Below are positions 27,233-38,480 of a stretch of DNA of 64,000 nucleotides, piece by piece. Location: the NCBI GenBank assembly GCA_012932295.1, contig JAAONU010000004.1:27568304-27632303 (forward strand). Direction: 5' to 3'. The stretch comes from Cyclina sinensis. Its lineage: Eukaryota > Mollusca > Bivalvia > Venerida > Veneridae. The position numbers were made by a program, and so were the translations under genes. A model generated the notes under the pieces. It saw nothing but the letters and a program-made list of their open reading frames with translations, was not told the DNA's origin and ran no database searches. Each line of letters begins with the position of its first letter. Within the stretch, counting starts at the first letter, position 1.

Positions 27233-27584
27233 TTAGGAAATAGATTTTAAGTTTGAGTGATATACCGTCTGATATATCACGGTGTCGAGTTCAGATGCGT
27301 AGTAATTTAATCACGAAGGCCGTAGGCCTGAGTGATTAATTAATTACGCATATGAACGAGAAACCGTGATATATACGACGGTAGATCACGAAAATGTTAA
27401 AATCTATTTCCATTCTAACACGTACGTATAATTATAAGGGACGTAAGTATGTGCACTATTTAACAGTGGCGTTCTCAGTGACGTCAGCGGGCGCGCGCTT
27501 GTATTCAGCGTGCTATACTGCCTGATATATCACGCTCAATTCCTTCTTTGTTTATTGTCGTCAAATTGCGGATGTGTTAGAATT
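27233..27584 (+). repeat. 351-bp hairpin/CRE repeat, copy 3
   Basis: A full unit closely matching copies 1 and 2, with the CRE at 27479-27486. It is the right-hand part of the composite insertion in the 59-bp array. Its end, TTAGAATTATATGTAT, matches the end of the partial copy at the window start, which suggests that ATTATATG belongs to the element's natural edge. Confidence 0.9.
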
Positions 27585-27597
27585 ATATGTATATAAT

Positions 27598-27640
27598 AAA
27601 CGTTCTTATATTATAGATTTCCTGTAACGTTCAATGTACA
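27598..27640 (+). repeat. Displaced remainder of the 59-bp array
   Basis: TAAACGTTCTTATATTATAG then ATTTCCTGTAACGTTCA continues the repeat unit cut at 26880. A TAA is present on both sides of the insertion, which may be a 3-bp target duplication. Confidence 0.8.
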
Positions 27641-28914
27641 GTTTATTTCGTTTCACTTGTATTTGGATTTTGATATGTTGACAAAGTATTTGCTTTCATG
27701 TGCTTTTCTTAATATTGATGTGTACTTTGTTTCAAATTCTTCTTCTAAAGTTTTGCTTGTTTAATATTGATCGTCCAAGAGATATCGTCATTAAAATTAA
27801 ATGTATTTTACATGTACTTTCAATCATAACTCAAATATCAGACAGGTGTGCATATCTCATATCTAAATGTCTCATATAAACACTATTAACTTTAAGGTTA
27901 TTTAAGACTTCTTTTAATTTTCAAAGCAACTTTACCGTAAATTTTCTAAATGCATTCTAAATCTTACAACATTATTTAGTTTTTTCTACATTCATAAAAT
28001 GGTTCGTGACACTGTGTTCATGGTATAGTGGACAGGTTATGCTTTTTTTGTGCCGGTTGTACTTCAACTAATATTTGATAAGCTTATTTCAAATGTGTTT
28101 GCATGAAATGGAGTGTTCACTAAATAATGGCGATTGTAAAGTGGAATCGCTTTCACGGAGACAATACTTTTCGACAATGCTTATCGTTCTTTCAGCTGTC
28201 AAAAAGGAAACCCAATAAAATCATATAAAATATTAACAAAAGAGGCATGAAAACAATCCCATTAAAAGGTATACCATCATTTTGTTTCTATATTCCTAAG
28301 GCAAAGACTGAGTAGTGATACAGATTTGTCTTAATTATTGCCTAAGTTTTATCCAATTTCGGTTTGAATTGTTAATGTCATCTGTCTTTTATAACCCGGT
28401 TATCCTATAATAACAAATTAAGTATTTGTGACTAGTCCAAACCTAGATATGAACGACAGGTTATGATGAATCTGGTCAGCAGTTTGATCAGTCGCTCTCG
28501 TGAGGCAGAGTTATGCGAAATGAAAACGGGAAATCTTATTTCTAAAAAAAAGAAAGAATAATAAACAAATAATGCGTGGAATAATAAAATAGGCGAAAAC
28601 TGAAGAAAAAACTGGTGAGGAAATGCAAATGTATGTCAAATGTCGGATTAGATAGCTGAAAAAAAATCAGGTGAATTTTGCCACGTGGAATTCTTGTATA
28701 ACAAAATCTTCGTTTTTCAAGCATGACTTGTCATATGGTGCTTTTTGTTTTGTTCGTTACCCAATGTACCTTAAGAACGCCATTCAGAGATGAGAACTTT
28801 TAGAGAGAAATAGTTATCTACTGTTTATTCTATTTCTTTCCCAACTGGCACCTCAATATTTCCATTAATATATTTAATAGTAATTTTCGATGTCTACGAA
28901 ACAGCATATAGTTG
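27641..28914. other. AT-rich tract without a recognisable gene
   Basis: No supported gene or repeat is seen. The minus-strand ORF at 28542 is low complexity. Confidence 0.4.
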
Positions 28915-29455
28915 CCCATTTGTCCGTCCGTCCGTCCCGTCCGTCCGTCCGTTCGTTCGTCCGTCCGTCCGTCCGTCATAATTTTGTCCGGAGCATAACA
29001 CAAAAACTATAAGAGATATCAAGACCAAACTTCATAGATAGTTAGATCTCATTAAGGAGCAGTGCAGTGCATAAGAACCATAACTTTTGCTTTATTAATT
29101 TTTGAGTTATTGCCTTTTGAAATTTCTCATACTTACTTTTTGTCCGGGGCATATCTCACAAAGTATAAGAGTTATCAACTTGAAACTTTATAACTAGATA
29201 GATTTCATTGATGAGCAGTGCAGTGCATAAGAACCATAACTCTTGCTTTATTAATTTTTGAGTTATTGCTTTTTGAAATTTCTCATACTTATTTTTTTGT
29301 CCGGGGCATATCTCACAAAGTATAAGAGATATTAACATGAAACTTTATTGGTAGATAGATCTCTATGAGGAGAAGTGCAGCGTGCAAGAACCGTAACTCT
29401 ATTTTGCATAATTTAGGAGTTATAGTCCTTTGTTATTTTTCATACTTTAAAAAAA
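28915..29455 (-). mobile_element. Pearl-like non-autonomous element, reverse orientation
   Basis: A (GTCC)n microsatellite at 28921-28977 is followed by three core units with TGTCCGG starts at 28985, 29141 and 29298 (spacings 156 and 157). Each unit contains GGGCATATCTCACAAAGTAT- and CAGTGCATAAGAACCATAAC-like blocks and ends in TTTTTCATACTT. Read on the minus strand this is core, then (GGAC)n, as in the elements at 1745 and 8790. The third unit is the most diverged. Confidence 0.7.
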
Positions 29456-32400
29456 ATACATATTAAACAATAGCCCTTTTGGAATTGGCATTTATTCGGG
29501 GAGCATCCATCGGTTCTACCGATTTCTAGTTTACGTATGTTCCCGACATGACGTATAAGCTTATTCAAAAGTAAGTATTGTACAGGGACTGAACAGAAAC
29601 CAATTTCGTTTATGATTATGATTATGTCTGAACCTAACCTCATTTGCCGGTAAAAACTTCACAGACATGTTCATTATGAAGCCATTCAATGCTTACATTT
29701 ATATTACGTGCGAGTTCACAGTGTCTGATTTTGAAATGATTGCGGTCATTAAGAGATCTGACAGAGCTTAATGACCCTATTGTTCTGCTGAGGACTAATT
29801 ACGTAACGAACTTCAACGCTAGTATTTACATTCTTTGTCACGAGTATCCTTTCCCTGTTAAAAGCATCTACAGTAAAACATTTTCCAAAAAGATAGATTT
29901 CATATCGAAGGGCGACGAATCAGCACCATGCATTAGTCATATGATATAGTAGCTCAAAGGAAAATCCAACATAGAGTTACTTCCCCTATAATGCCAGAAA
30001 AACTGCTAACACAAGTTTGTTGGGACGGAAAATGACCTGATGTACAGTACAGGTACAAACATTTTAGTTTTTATCCATTTCTCCCTTTCACTCCTTACTT
30101 TTGTCAAATTATATTTTTAAGATGTCTTCTTGTTCAAAAATGTGTTTATTCCACTGCAACTACATGTATCATCACGTAACATTCGTGAAGGCAATGTCAA
30201 CTGTACTGTGAGTGTGGAATTTGCTCGACAGAACTGTGTGACGTTCTCATTACTATGTCGGAGTCGTAAGCACCAAGGTTGCTTTGTTATATTTGTAACA
30301 CCTAATCTATTTTGATAATCTGTAGAGACCAAAAACCAAGATTGTTCCCGTTACATTTTTAGTATACCCAGGCTTAACGAACAAAGCTCTTTTGTCCTCA
30401 AAGTGCCTTTAGATACCAGGCGAACCATAACTGCACTGCCAGATACAGTCCATGACAAATAGACTAAGTTTCTACAGAAGCTTTAAAAAAGAAACTTGTC
30501 ATTTACTATCTTCTTTAATAAAATAAAAGATTACGATATTCAACTTTAGATAATTTTGAACTCCAAGTAATCATTTACCCAAATAGTTTCACTGAGAAAA
30601 AAAAAAACCATCCTACTATACAGAGGCTACTTAACTTGTTGAGCGTAATAGACCTACAAGGTAGAACATATTGGAGTTCTTAGTTATTGGAACTCAATAA
30701 TATGTAGGTAATCATAAATTTAGCGTTCAGATACTCTCTCGACTGTAATGCATGGGATGAATTCATTTGAATACTAATCCTTGGAAGTTAGTTGCTGTCT
30801 GCTTTATCAATTTGGTTGGAGACTTCCTTTAAGTGGTATATAGATAGTTTATGACATGCGTTGATGAAAATGTGTCTATACCTCTCATTATATTATACAG
30901 TATGTAACTTACTTTGCAAACTCAATTAGGTAACTCAGTCAGAAAAAAACCCTGTTAGGATAACTATTTATAGCTGTTTTAGTTTATAAGTGAGAGGTTA
31001 TATCGTATTACGTACATGTCCTATTCTATTTTTATAAAGATAATGAAATTTCTATAATTAAGAAAACTGTTTACAGGACGGTGTGAAAATGTTTCCCAGA
31101 ATATATATCGTTTATAACATTTTATTTTTATGAATGTTGACATAGCTTAGTATTATACACACCCTGTCAATGAGCCAACGTATTGAAACAGGCAACAAAT
31201 AAAATGTATTATATATCAGTAATTATTATATTTATTATATTTATTATATTTATATTTATTATTATTATTATTAACCCACAACCAGCCATCGAAAATTGCT
31301 GTAATGTTGTTTAAACATTCATTCAAATTACATTTGTGAAATTGATAGGTCTGAATGATAAAAAGTATTTCCCATTTTAATGGAACTGCTACATATTTCC
31401 TGTTAAGAAGTAATTCGTGTTTAAGTGGAACTTATTCCGCATTTCCTGTCTAAAGCATGAAATAAAATTTTAGTCCATGCACGCATATTGACTCCCGTGA
31501 AACATGATCTTTATGTAAATATTATTCATGTTAAATCATTTTGTGCCAGTAAAATCATATACTGCGCATGCTTAAACACTTGCACATAGAAAAGGAAGTT
31601 CTTTCGAAGGTATGCAATAAACTATATTGTACTAATCTAAAGTTACTGTTTAAATGCCTTTGACTGCTTTTTAGTACATAATTTTATAAGTTTCATAAAA
31701 CTACACCCTCAGTAATAATCTTCATTTATTTCGCATAAAACACATCCAACACACAGATAAATAAAATTTAAAATATTTAATATTTAAATCTGACCGGTGT
31801 TTTCGAATGATAAATTGGAGGGGTTTCTTTATATGTTAAAAACAAAATTGTAGCACGCAGAATAAACTCTTCTTTAAAATTATTTCTGTCTTTTTAGACA
31901 TTAATACACAGGATGAATAAGCCCTTTTAACCTTTGTGACTATTATGGTTACCATTTGAAAGGAGCAACCAGATAGTAACCTTAACCATGACATGCACGA
32001 TTACCCCACCCGTTCCAGACAGAAGCAACTGTTATAGGAACTTTGAAGAAGACCAAAATACAAACGGCCGAAAAGATGTGTGTACTTCTTTTGATTACTA
32101 ACAGGTTCAGTTTCCTTCAGAATGCTGGAGAGATACCACAGACTTGTACTGAACTGCACAATGTCGTCAAACTTCGCACTGACCGAGAGCATACCGTGTG
32201 GTCAAGGAACAAGTGTACTGTTTCTGATCTGGTTTATCTTATCTGCAACATGTTGGCAAAATGATTTAGCAGTTGTGTCTCTAAACGAAGAGAGTGTTAG
32301 GATGCATTTGGTGCCATCGACGTTTCTTCTCTTGAAAATTATAGACCTGATAATTAGCCGTAAGGAGAGTATCTTTCGGGACTTAGTGGCTACCATGCCA

Positions 32401-33114
32401 TTTACATAAATTGTTCTCAGCAAATGGTTTTTGGGGGCACCAGAACATTGCACAACAGTTTGCTTTAGAGAGGGAAATTAGAACTGGATTGTCATTTCTA
32501 AACGAGAACTGTTCGGGTAAAATTTATCAAAATCGACACCCTCTACTGGCACCGTACACGGTAAAACAATTGACTGCAATGCAAGGTAGAAAATCTACTA
32601 GACTTCGGAAATACAGAATGTGTGTCTGCAGTGTCAGAATTAAAATCGTACAGAACTGTTGCTTCAGTATAATATGACGTCATCCAAGACAAAGGCTTTG
32701 GTCCACACCTCTATGGGCTATTTGTTCGGCTTTAGTTAGTAGACGGAAACGCCAGGTATTTCAACATGGCTCCCGTGTAGATAACGCTTATGTTCAATCT
32801 TTTAGCTGCTGTTGCTTTTGAAAACCCCCGAAATTTTGCCGGTTCGCTATTCTTCTTTCCAATGCAATTTATTCCTTTAATTTGTTTTCTAATTTCTCTA
32901 ACGCCACTGAGCAAAAGCTCTTCACCCCGTCTGTTTTGGTTCTCTGTATAAATTGTTAGCTTTTTAGAAATTTCTTTCATGAACTTTCCTCTTTTTATAT
33001 AAAGTTCAGTTCTGTGTAAACCATAACAACACTTTCTATGCAATAAAAGATCATTTGTTCTCAATTACTAAATAAGGTCAAATATATTCCACAAAGTACC
33101 TGAATAAGCATGTA
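29456..33114. other. Intergenic tract with unproven ORFs
   Basis: ORFs at 29740 (69 codons, +), 30117-30332 (overlapping on both strands) and 32001-32677 (several overlapping frames) have coding-like composition in places. None has a recognisable domain, an uninterrupted long frame or convincing splice sites. A minus-strand ORF of 110 codons (33064-32732, rich in K, R, E and I) is the longest here and also unrecognised. An imperfect hairpin lies at about 30668-30712. Degraded host exons cannot be excluded. Confidence 0.35.
31223..31275 (+). repeat. AT-only microsatellite (TTA/TTTA)n
   Basis: TATTATATTTATTATATTTA-type repeats turn into (TTA)n before a sharp change to CCCACAACC. Confidence 0.85.
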
Positions 33115-33450
33115 AGATAAAGATGAATATACACATTATTTGTCCTCGAAGGGAGGCGGATAATAATCAAACCGTCAACCTGTCCGTCCATCCTCATTCG
33201 TGATCGCTTCATATCTCTTTGGTGTCCCGAATGATTTTGAAATTTATTGGTAGACATACACAGTAAAGGCAAATGATGGACAGAACGAATGATTGGGTTG
33301 GCTCCATCCAAGTTCAATGTCAATTATGTGCCCAACTTCATGTCAACTTCGTATATCATGAGCATCTTGAAAGACTTTGAAATTGCTTTTTAGAAATATT
33401 CAGAATAGTCACAGAATGTATTTGGTTGGCTCCGTCCAATATCATGGTTA
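33115..33450 (-). mobile_element. Decayed Pearl-like element, reverse orientation
   Basis: CTCGAAGGGAGGCGGATAAT resembles the terminal hairpin seen at the other Pearl-like ends. It is followed by TGTCCGTCCATCC (a remnant microsatellite). Two diverged units of about 130 bp come next, each ending TTGGTTGGCTCC-TCCAA-like (33294 and 33421). Confidence 0.45.
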
Positions 33451-33974
33451 CATATAAGATTAACAGTCGTGTTCGTCCGTTAGGATCGTGTTTTGACTAT
33501 ATTTACTGCATAAGGCTACGGGCTATGACATTGAAGTGTTACTTTAGTGACCATGATTAGGTCACCCGCTATTTTGTATCACAATGTGAAATTTGATGAA
33601 GTGTACATTATGCATTCATTTTAATCGATCCTTATAGTCACATATACATTTGTTGACCAGTATTAGGAACTTTTTGGTGAGTATTCAAAATGGGCTTTCA
33701 TATACCTATGTATGATATGCTACAGCATGCAGCAAGATTTTTTTTTAACTCTTACATAATATTATGTTGAATTTTACTCCTAAATGTACATAAATAATAC
33801 AAGACAAACATTTTAAGTCAATCTTTGTGCTCTTCTTTCAGTTAGATGACCGTTTGGGGAGGGGGGAGCATTGACTCATTGTGTTACAGCTATTCTTGTA
33901 AAGTGGTCTTTTTTCACTATATGAATTTGCCTTTGATTGCTTTTATAAAGAACAGTTAAGTTTAAATTGAATTA

Positions 33975-34375
33975 TCTATAATTCAGTTAATGTATTCAGT
34001 GAGACTCGCAATTCAGTAATTGTATTCAGTGATACCCAGAACTCAATTAGTGTATTCCGCTGAGACCTGCACTGATTCAGTTAGTGTATTTGCTGAGACC
34101 TGCACTGATTCAGTTAGTGTATTCGCTGAGACCCACAAAATTAAGTTAGTGTATTCGCTGAGATCTGCAATTCAGTTAGTGTATTCAGTGAGACCCACAA
34201 TTCAGATAGTGTATTCGCTGAGACCCACAATTCAGTAAGTGTATTCGCTGAGACCTACAATTCAGTCAGTGTATTCGCTGAGACCCACAATTCAGTTATT
34301 GTATTCGCTGAGACCCACAATTCAGTTAGTGTATCCGTTGAGACCTGCAGTTTAGTCAGTATATTTAATGAGACT
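33975..34375 (+). repeat. 30-bp minisatellite (~12 copies)
   Basis: The consensus GTGTATTCGCTGAGACCCAC then AATTCAGTTA repeats with an exact 30-base period in the right half (starts 34149, 34179, 34209, 34239, 34269, 34299, 34329). Slightly longer early units (32-33) contain ACTGATTCAG. Because 30 is a multiple of 3, a frame stays open across it and reads a 10-residue repeat like IQLVYSLRPT. I regard this ORF as fortuitous. Confidence 0.9.
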
Positions 34376-35344
34376 GTAAAAAGATGTATTATTAAACAGT
34401 TGTATTTGCGAACGCTGTACTTTTATTTTATTTTTTATTACCACTGAACCTCAGCTCGTTCACGAGAAAAATATCTTATGAAGTTTGTCAAATATGACTC
34501 GTAGGTATACCATATGTGACAGTTTGATTTCGAGATGAGTAATGGTACCATTTAGATCTTTGCCAGAGCTTGATGGCACAACTGTTGTGACGATAATTAA
34601 TTTCATAAATGATCTTTTATGCAGTTTCATATATTCGGTATCAAATCTACATTTTGCTTTCGGTGTGATTCGAATAAGGCACTGCGCCTTAAAGTATGGA
34701 ACAGAGCGCAGGTTTTTCAGTTTTGGAAAACCTTTGCAGTATCTTTCAGAATGAAACAAAGCGCTTCTCGTGTACTTTAGTGAACGGGAAAATGTATTTC
34801 CAGTTTAATATTTTGGGCATCTTTCACGTTTGCACCAATCGTGAGTTTTTAATTTTAGTTACTTCATTGATTTCAAACTTAGCGTTCAGTCCTCCTACAA
34901 TTGTCATTTTTTTAAAATATATTTCAACATGTGATATTCAGTAACGTTTTAAATGGAAACGAAACGTCTGAAATAATATCATGAACATAGTTATCAAGTA
35001 TAGACTTGTCACACTTATTTCCCCTGGTGCGATCAACGCCATTTGTACGAAACAATCGGTAGCTCAATGTTGATTAATTAAATCATTCTCTCACTTATTT
35101 CTTTGAGATAGATGACATACACATGTATTTTACGAGGTAACAATAAGATTTGTAGAGGTAAGTCTGGGTCTTCCTATGTGCTTTTAGAAATTTAAATGTT
35201 CAGTTAAGATGCAGCTTTAATCAAGTTGTATTAATTTATATGAATCATAGTCTAACTTTTTCACCTCCGAAAGTGAACCGATTTTATAGGTTGACATTTT
35301 GTAGTTGTTCACCTTCTACGACTTAAATGTTGAACAACTAAAAA
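34376..35344. other. AT-rich tract without a recognisable gene
   Basis: Overlapping ORFs on both strands at 34460-34944 (70-99 codons) show no recognisable domain. Confidence 0.35.
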
Positions 35345-35354
35345 TATATAAAAG
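35345..35354 (+). promoter_or_regulatory. Candidate TATA box for the methyltransferase-like gene
   Basis: TATATAAAAG is a full TATA-box match followed by a GC-richer step (CGGTTC). Transcription would start about 30 bases downstream. About 180 bases later there is a consensus 5' splice site, TCTG|GTGAGT (GT at 35559-35560). With the acceptor at 37198 this would give a non-coding first exon and a 1.64-kb 5'UTR intron. This is inference without transcript support. Confidence 0.3.
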
Positions 35355-35558
35355 CGGTTCAACACCTTTAAACACAATAAATTAGGCTCTATGCATCGGT
35401 GCATTTTACATATAGACGAATCATTTGAATCACATGCCTCATGTAAAGAGATGAATATTTATGCAGTCTATAAACAGAGTTTGTCTTAATCAAATCTGAA
35501 CTTTATTTAAAAAAATCCGTGTTTTGTGGACTGTTTCAACTTCAGCTCAAAGATTCTG

Positions 35559-37198
35559 GTGAGTTTCTTATATCTGCGCATTCTGTATCCACTCTACTTT
35601 GACAAAACTTAAAATCAAAAATTAATACATATGTTATGGTAAAGCATTATAAAGTTGGCCTTTTTGAAATGTTTTATTGATATTAGATATACTGTTTGTA
35701 CTGACTGATTTACTGACATAAAACCTATCCGACCTTATTCTCGGCTTGGGTTAGTTTTAACCTTCAAGTACAGAATGTATATCTATTACAATCTTAAGGT
35801 TGATACCATTCTTGCTTTTCTCTTAACATTCTAACAACAAAACAGCAGTTAGGACTCAGAGGTTTTCACCTCTGTCTTTTGTATTTTTGTCATGCCTCAA
35901 GAATGGCAAAGAATTAAATATTTAAAAAAGATCTACATCTATAAAAGCGCAAAATCTGACGCGAGAGCGTCAGCAGTTTTTCTATTCACCTGTATATATT
36001 ACCCTTACATATCTGCCCGTATTTTCTACTGGACTAATACGAGTACATGTTACATTTCTGTTAACATCGAATGCAACACTGATAAGGGAGAAAACTGTCT
36101 GGCCAGAGGAAATGCAGTATTTGTAGGCCTATTGATTTAGTTTCTTGAGTCAGTCTTATACATTTACATTTAAGCTCTGATAAATTCAAGACACTTTTCT
36201 AGATAAAAGCAGAGACCTCAGTGGGTTCTTAAAATATCAGATTTTGCCATTTGTTGAATAAGGGAAGAAACCAGATAGCTCTATTCGATAGAAATGTGCC
36301 TATCAGTTCTCTACACTTGAATAATATTCGAAAAAATATTAGTAGAGTATATATATTTTTAAGCTTGCACGAAAAGGGCAAACAAATGAGGCAAAAAAAA
36401 AAACCCCTCATTTTCTAGGCTGATACGTTTCCTTCGTTTCACTTGATAGTGAACATGATTCGGTTTAGGTTTGACGTCCTTAACACTCAAAGTTATATCA
36501 GGCGGCCATTATACCCAACCAATGTTTCTGGGATGGACTCTAATCTCTTGAAAGAATTATCAAATTTCTAATCAAAAGTCATGGTCGGTAGTGGGGCGGG
36601 GCTCGTACCTATGACCTTCAGTCAGTGAAAGGCGTAGTAATACTAAGTCAACAGCCTGTACCATGAGACCGTTGAGGTGAGTAATAGTCGAGATTAACGT
36701 GTGTTTGTGAAACATTCAAAGATGAAAAAATATTACTGAAACGAGAATAAAGTTATATTTGTCTCCAAAACTGAATATGATGATATCTTTCTCTAAATAA
36801 ATTCAGGCAGTGTGAACTTCTTTCGACTGGTAGCCCTAATTTGTAACAGATCTAACTTTTGCTTAAATCTAAAATTATATTTACATTTTTAAAGATATTT
36901 GCAGCTTATGGTAACGTAAGACAAACAGAATTATTAAATACTGATGAATAATGTTTTCATTTATGTTCCTAAAATGTGATGGTAGAAAATGCTGCCAGGG
37001 TCTTCAAATACATATAAACACTAGATTTTGTGAGCCATTACATGCAAGTTTTATCTTAATAAGAAAGCGGACAGGTATTAAAAATCTTTGATACTACCGA
37101 ATTTATTTTTACAGTCCTTGACTATAAAAGTTTTACGAGTAGCATTCAAATTTTATAGCTTCTCAACATCTTGATGCTATATTTTACTTTATTGATAG
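35559..37198 (+). other. Candidate 5'UTR intron (GT...AG)
   Basis: The donor is GTGAGT at 35559 and the acceptor TTATTGATAG ends at 37198, five bases before the ATG of the downstream CDS. The tract contains a SINE. The acceptor has a moderate pyrimidine tract (TATTTTACTTTATTG). Confidence 0.35.
36470..36682 (-). mobile_element. tRNA-derived SINE inside the putative 5'UTR intron
   Basis: On the minus strand the head reads GGTCTCATGGTACAGGCTGT (A-box region) and later CATAGGTACGAGCCCCGCCC (B-box region). A body follows that ends in GTGTTAAGGACGTCAAACC. That resembles the GACGTTAAACC motif seen towards the end of many bivalve SINEs. The tRNA part is too diverged to be a gene. Confidence 0.5.
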
Positions 37199-37203
37199 GA
37201 ATC

Positions 37204-37971
37204 ATGCCAAAGGTGAAGCAAACGACAAAGCAACAGTCAAAGGAGAAGAAAGAGGCGAAGCCATACGGCAAAACACCTAAACCTAAATCATCCGCTTCAC
37301 CTACATTAAAATCTGGCACGATAAAGAAGAGATCGTCGGCTAGCTTTTCATGGTTTCTTCGTGTTTACAAAGGTATGAATGACTGGCATATTCCAATATT
37401 TCGAGAAACAGAAGAGTATACGCAGGCAAAGCACGTGCTTTATCCCGGAAGTGACAAACACGTGACAGCGTCTCTTTTCTTTCCAAGTGTTGTGTACGTC
37501 GATATAAATAAAAAGCTTGAAGCAGTCTTCAAAGACGAAAATGTCCTAGAGTGGGTCAGAGAAAACAAAACATATGGCGAAGACGCAAAGGTAAAATTCC
37601 TGTGCAAGAATTTTGACTCCGCGTTTGAGAAGCTGGCTTCGTTTGACTTACTGATTTCAGCATGTGCTGGGATTGTTTCAGAACCGTGTTCAAAATATTT
37701 AAAACCAGGTGGACATTTCTTGGTTTCTGATGCACACCATGATGCACGGATGACATTTTTACGTCCTGATTATAAATTAATTGGATTGTTTGAGAAAGAC
37801 ACCGGCAAGCTTCTAACCAGTGTAACGGACCTTGCTGGACATTTCCATACAACGAAAGATAAACCTCTTACTCGCAGTCAAGTCGAGGAAAGTATAAGTA
37901 AACCAAAAAACAGGCGGTCTTTCACACTGAAGAAAGAAGCGATGTTTTATTTGTTCAAAAAGTTGAAGTAA
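37204..37971 (+). CDS. Class-I methyltransferase-like protein of bacterial type, intronless CDS
   Basis: This 255-residue protein has a Lys/Ser/Thr-rich extension (residues 1-46, with KKEAK and TIKKRSS basic patches) and a Rossmann-like core. Core motifs are VLYPGSDKH (78-86) with FFPSVVYVD (92-100), in the place of SAM motif I and the acidic end of strand 2; FDLLISACAG (147-156), like motif IV; YLKPGG (165-170) and VSDAHHDA (174-181), typical of post-motif positions. The YPGS...FP-VVYVD...FDLLIS-AG pattern recalls a conserved uncharacterised bacterial family; a SAM-dependent methyltransferase role is inference. I chose the ATG at 37204 because an AG acceptor ends at 37198. An upstream in-frame ATG at 37174 would fall in the intron. 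The stop TAA is at 37969-37971. The frame is intact. The basic extension could be a nuclear or nucleolar signal. Horizontal acquisition is plausible but unproven. Confidence 0.8.
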   Translation: MPKVKQTTKQQSKEKKEAKPYGKTPKPKSSASPTLKSGTIKKRSSASFSWFLRVYKGMNDWHIPIFRETEEYTQAKHVLYPGSDKHVTASLFFPSVVYVDINKKLEAVFKDENVLEWVRENKTYGEDAKVKFLCKNFDSAFEKLASFDLLISACAGIVSEPCSKYLKPGGHFLVSDAHHDARMTFLRPDYKLIGLFEKDTGKLLTSVTDLAGHFHTTKDKPLTRSQVEESISKPKNRRSFTLKKEAMFYLFKKLK

Positions 37972-38480
37972 GATTGCTTCTGGATTACTATTTACTTGAT
38001 TGACACTCCAGTTTCTTAAAAAAGAAATTGTAAAGCAGATTATATATTCTAAAAACATGCTACTTTATTTGTATATCTTGTGTTATTGAAAAGGTATGTA
38101 CCGGTACTTTCATTTTCATTCATGATCATGTGTACAGCACTATTGATACGCGTATATCGATACAACGGGACAATGTTGCCAGCTTGAACAAAACAGCTGT
38201 CCCCATCCCCGATATCTTGGTTATATAGCACTAGCACAGAGTTTCATTACTAACTTTGACAAGTTTTTTAACAGATAGTATTTTTACCACTAGAATGTTT
38301 GACTTACGCCAGAACATGTATGGAACGCTTCCTGTGCCCTATTTCATATTTTTCAAATTACTTAAATTGTACAGAATATGTTTCTAATAATGTTATTTTA
38401 TGTATGTATTTCCAACATGCTGTGTATGTGTAAGTTGATTATTTGTGGAAATCATGGTTTAGTAATTCTGCTAAAATAAA
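37972..38480 (+). terminator. 3'UTR and poly(A) signal of the methyltransferase-like gene
   Basis: The first AATAAA after the stop is at 38475-38480. It is followed about 35 bases later by GTTTGTTTGTTTGATTG and further T/GT-rich sequence, a good downstream element. The implied 3'UTR is about 0.5 kb. Confidence 0.5.

Noticed and set aside
28921..28977. CRISPR-like or regulatory array of GTCC repeats
   Set aside because: Simple tetranucleotide microsatellite belonging to a Pearl-like element, in a eukaryotic genome.
30117..30332. Overlapping ORFs on both strands with several cysteines
   Set aside because: Looked faintly like an extracellular domain, but both strands are open, cysteine spacing fits no family I know, and flanks lack splice sites.
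32001..32677. Cluster of overlapping ORFs, possible decayed exons
   Set aside because: Composition is locally coding-like, but frames change every 40-90 codons and no motif is recognised.
32732..33064. 110-codon minus-strand ORF
   Set aside because: Longest unexplained frame in its area with K/R/E-rich composition, but no recognisable domain, no splice signals at either end and no neighbours; not enough to call a gene.
34020..34238. 72-codon repeat ORF in the 30-bp minisatellite
   Set aside because: Openness follows from a repeat period divisible by three; no start context, splice site or domain.
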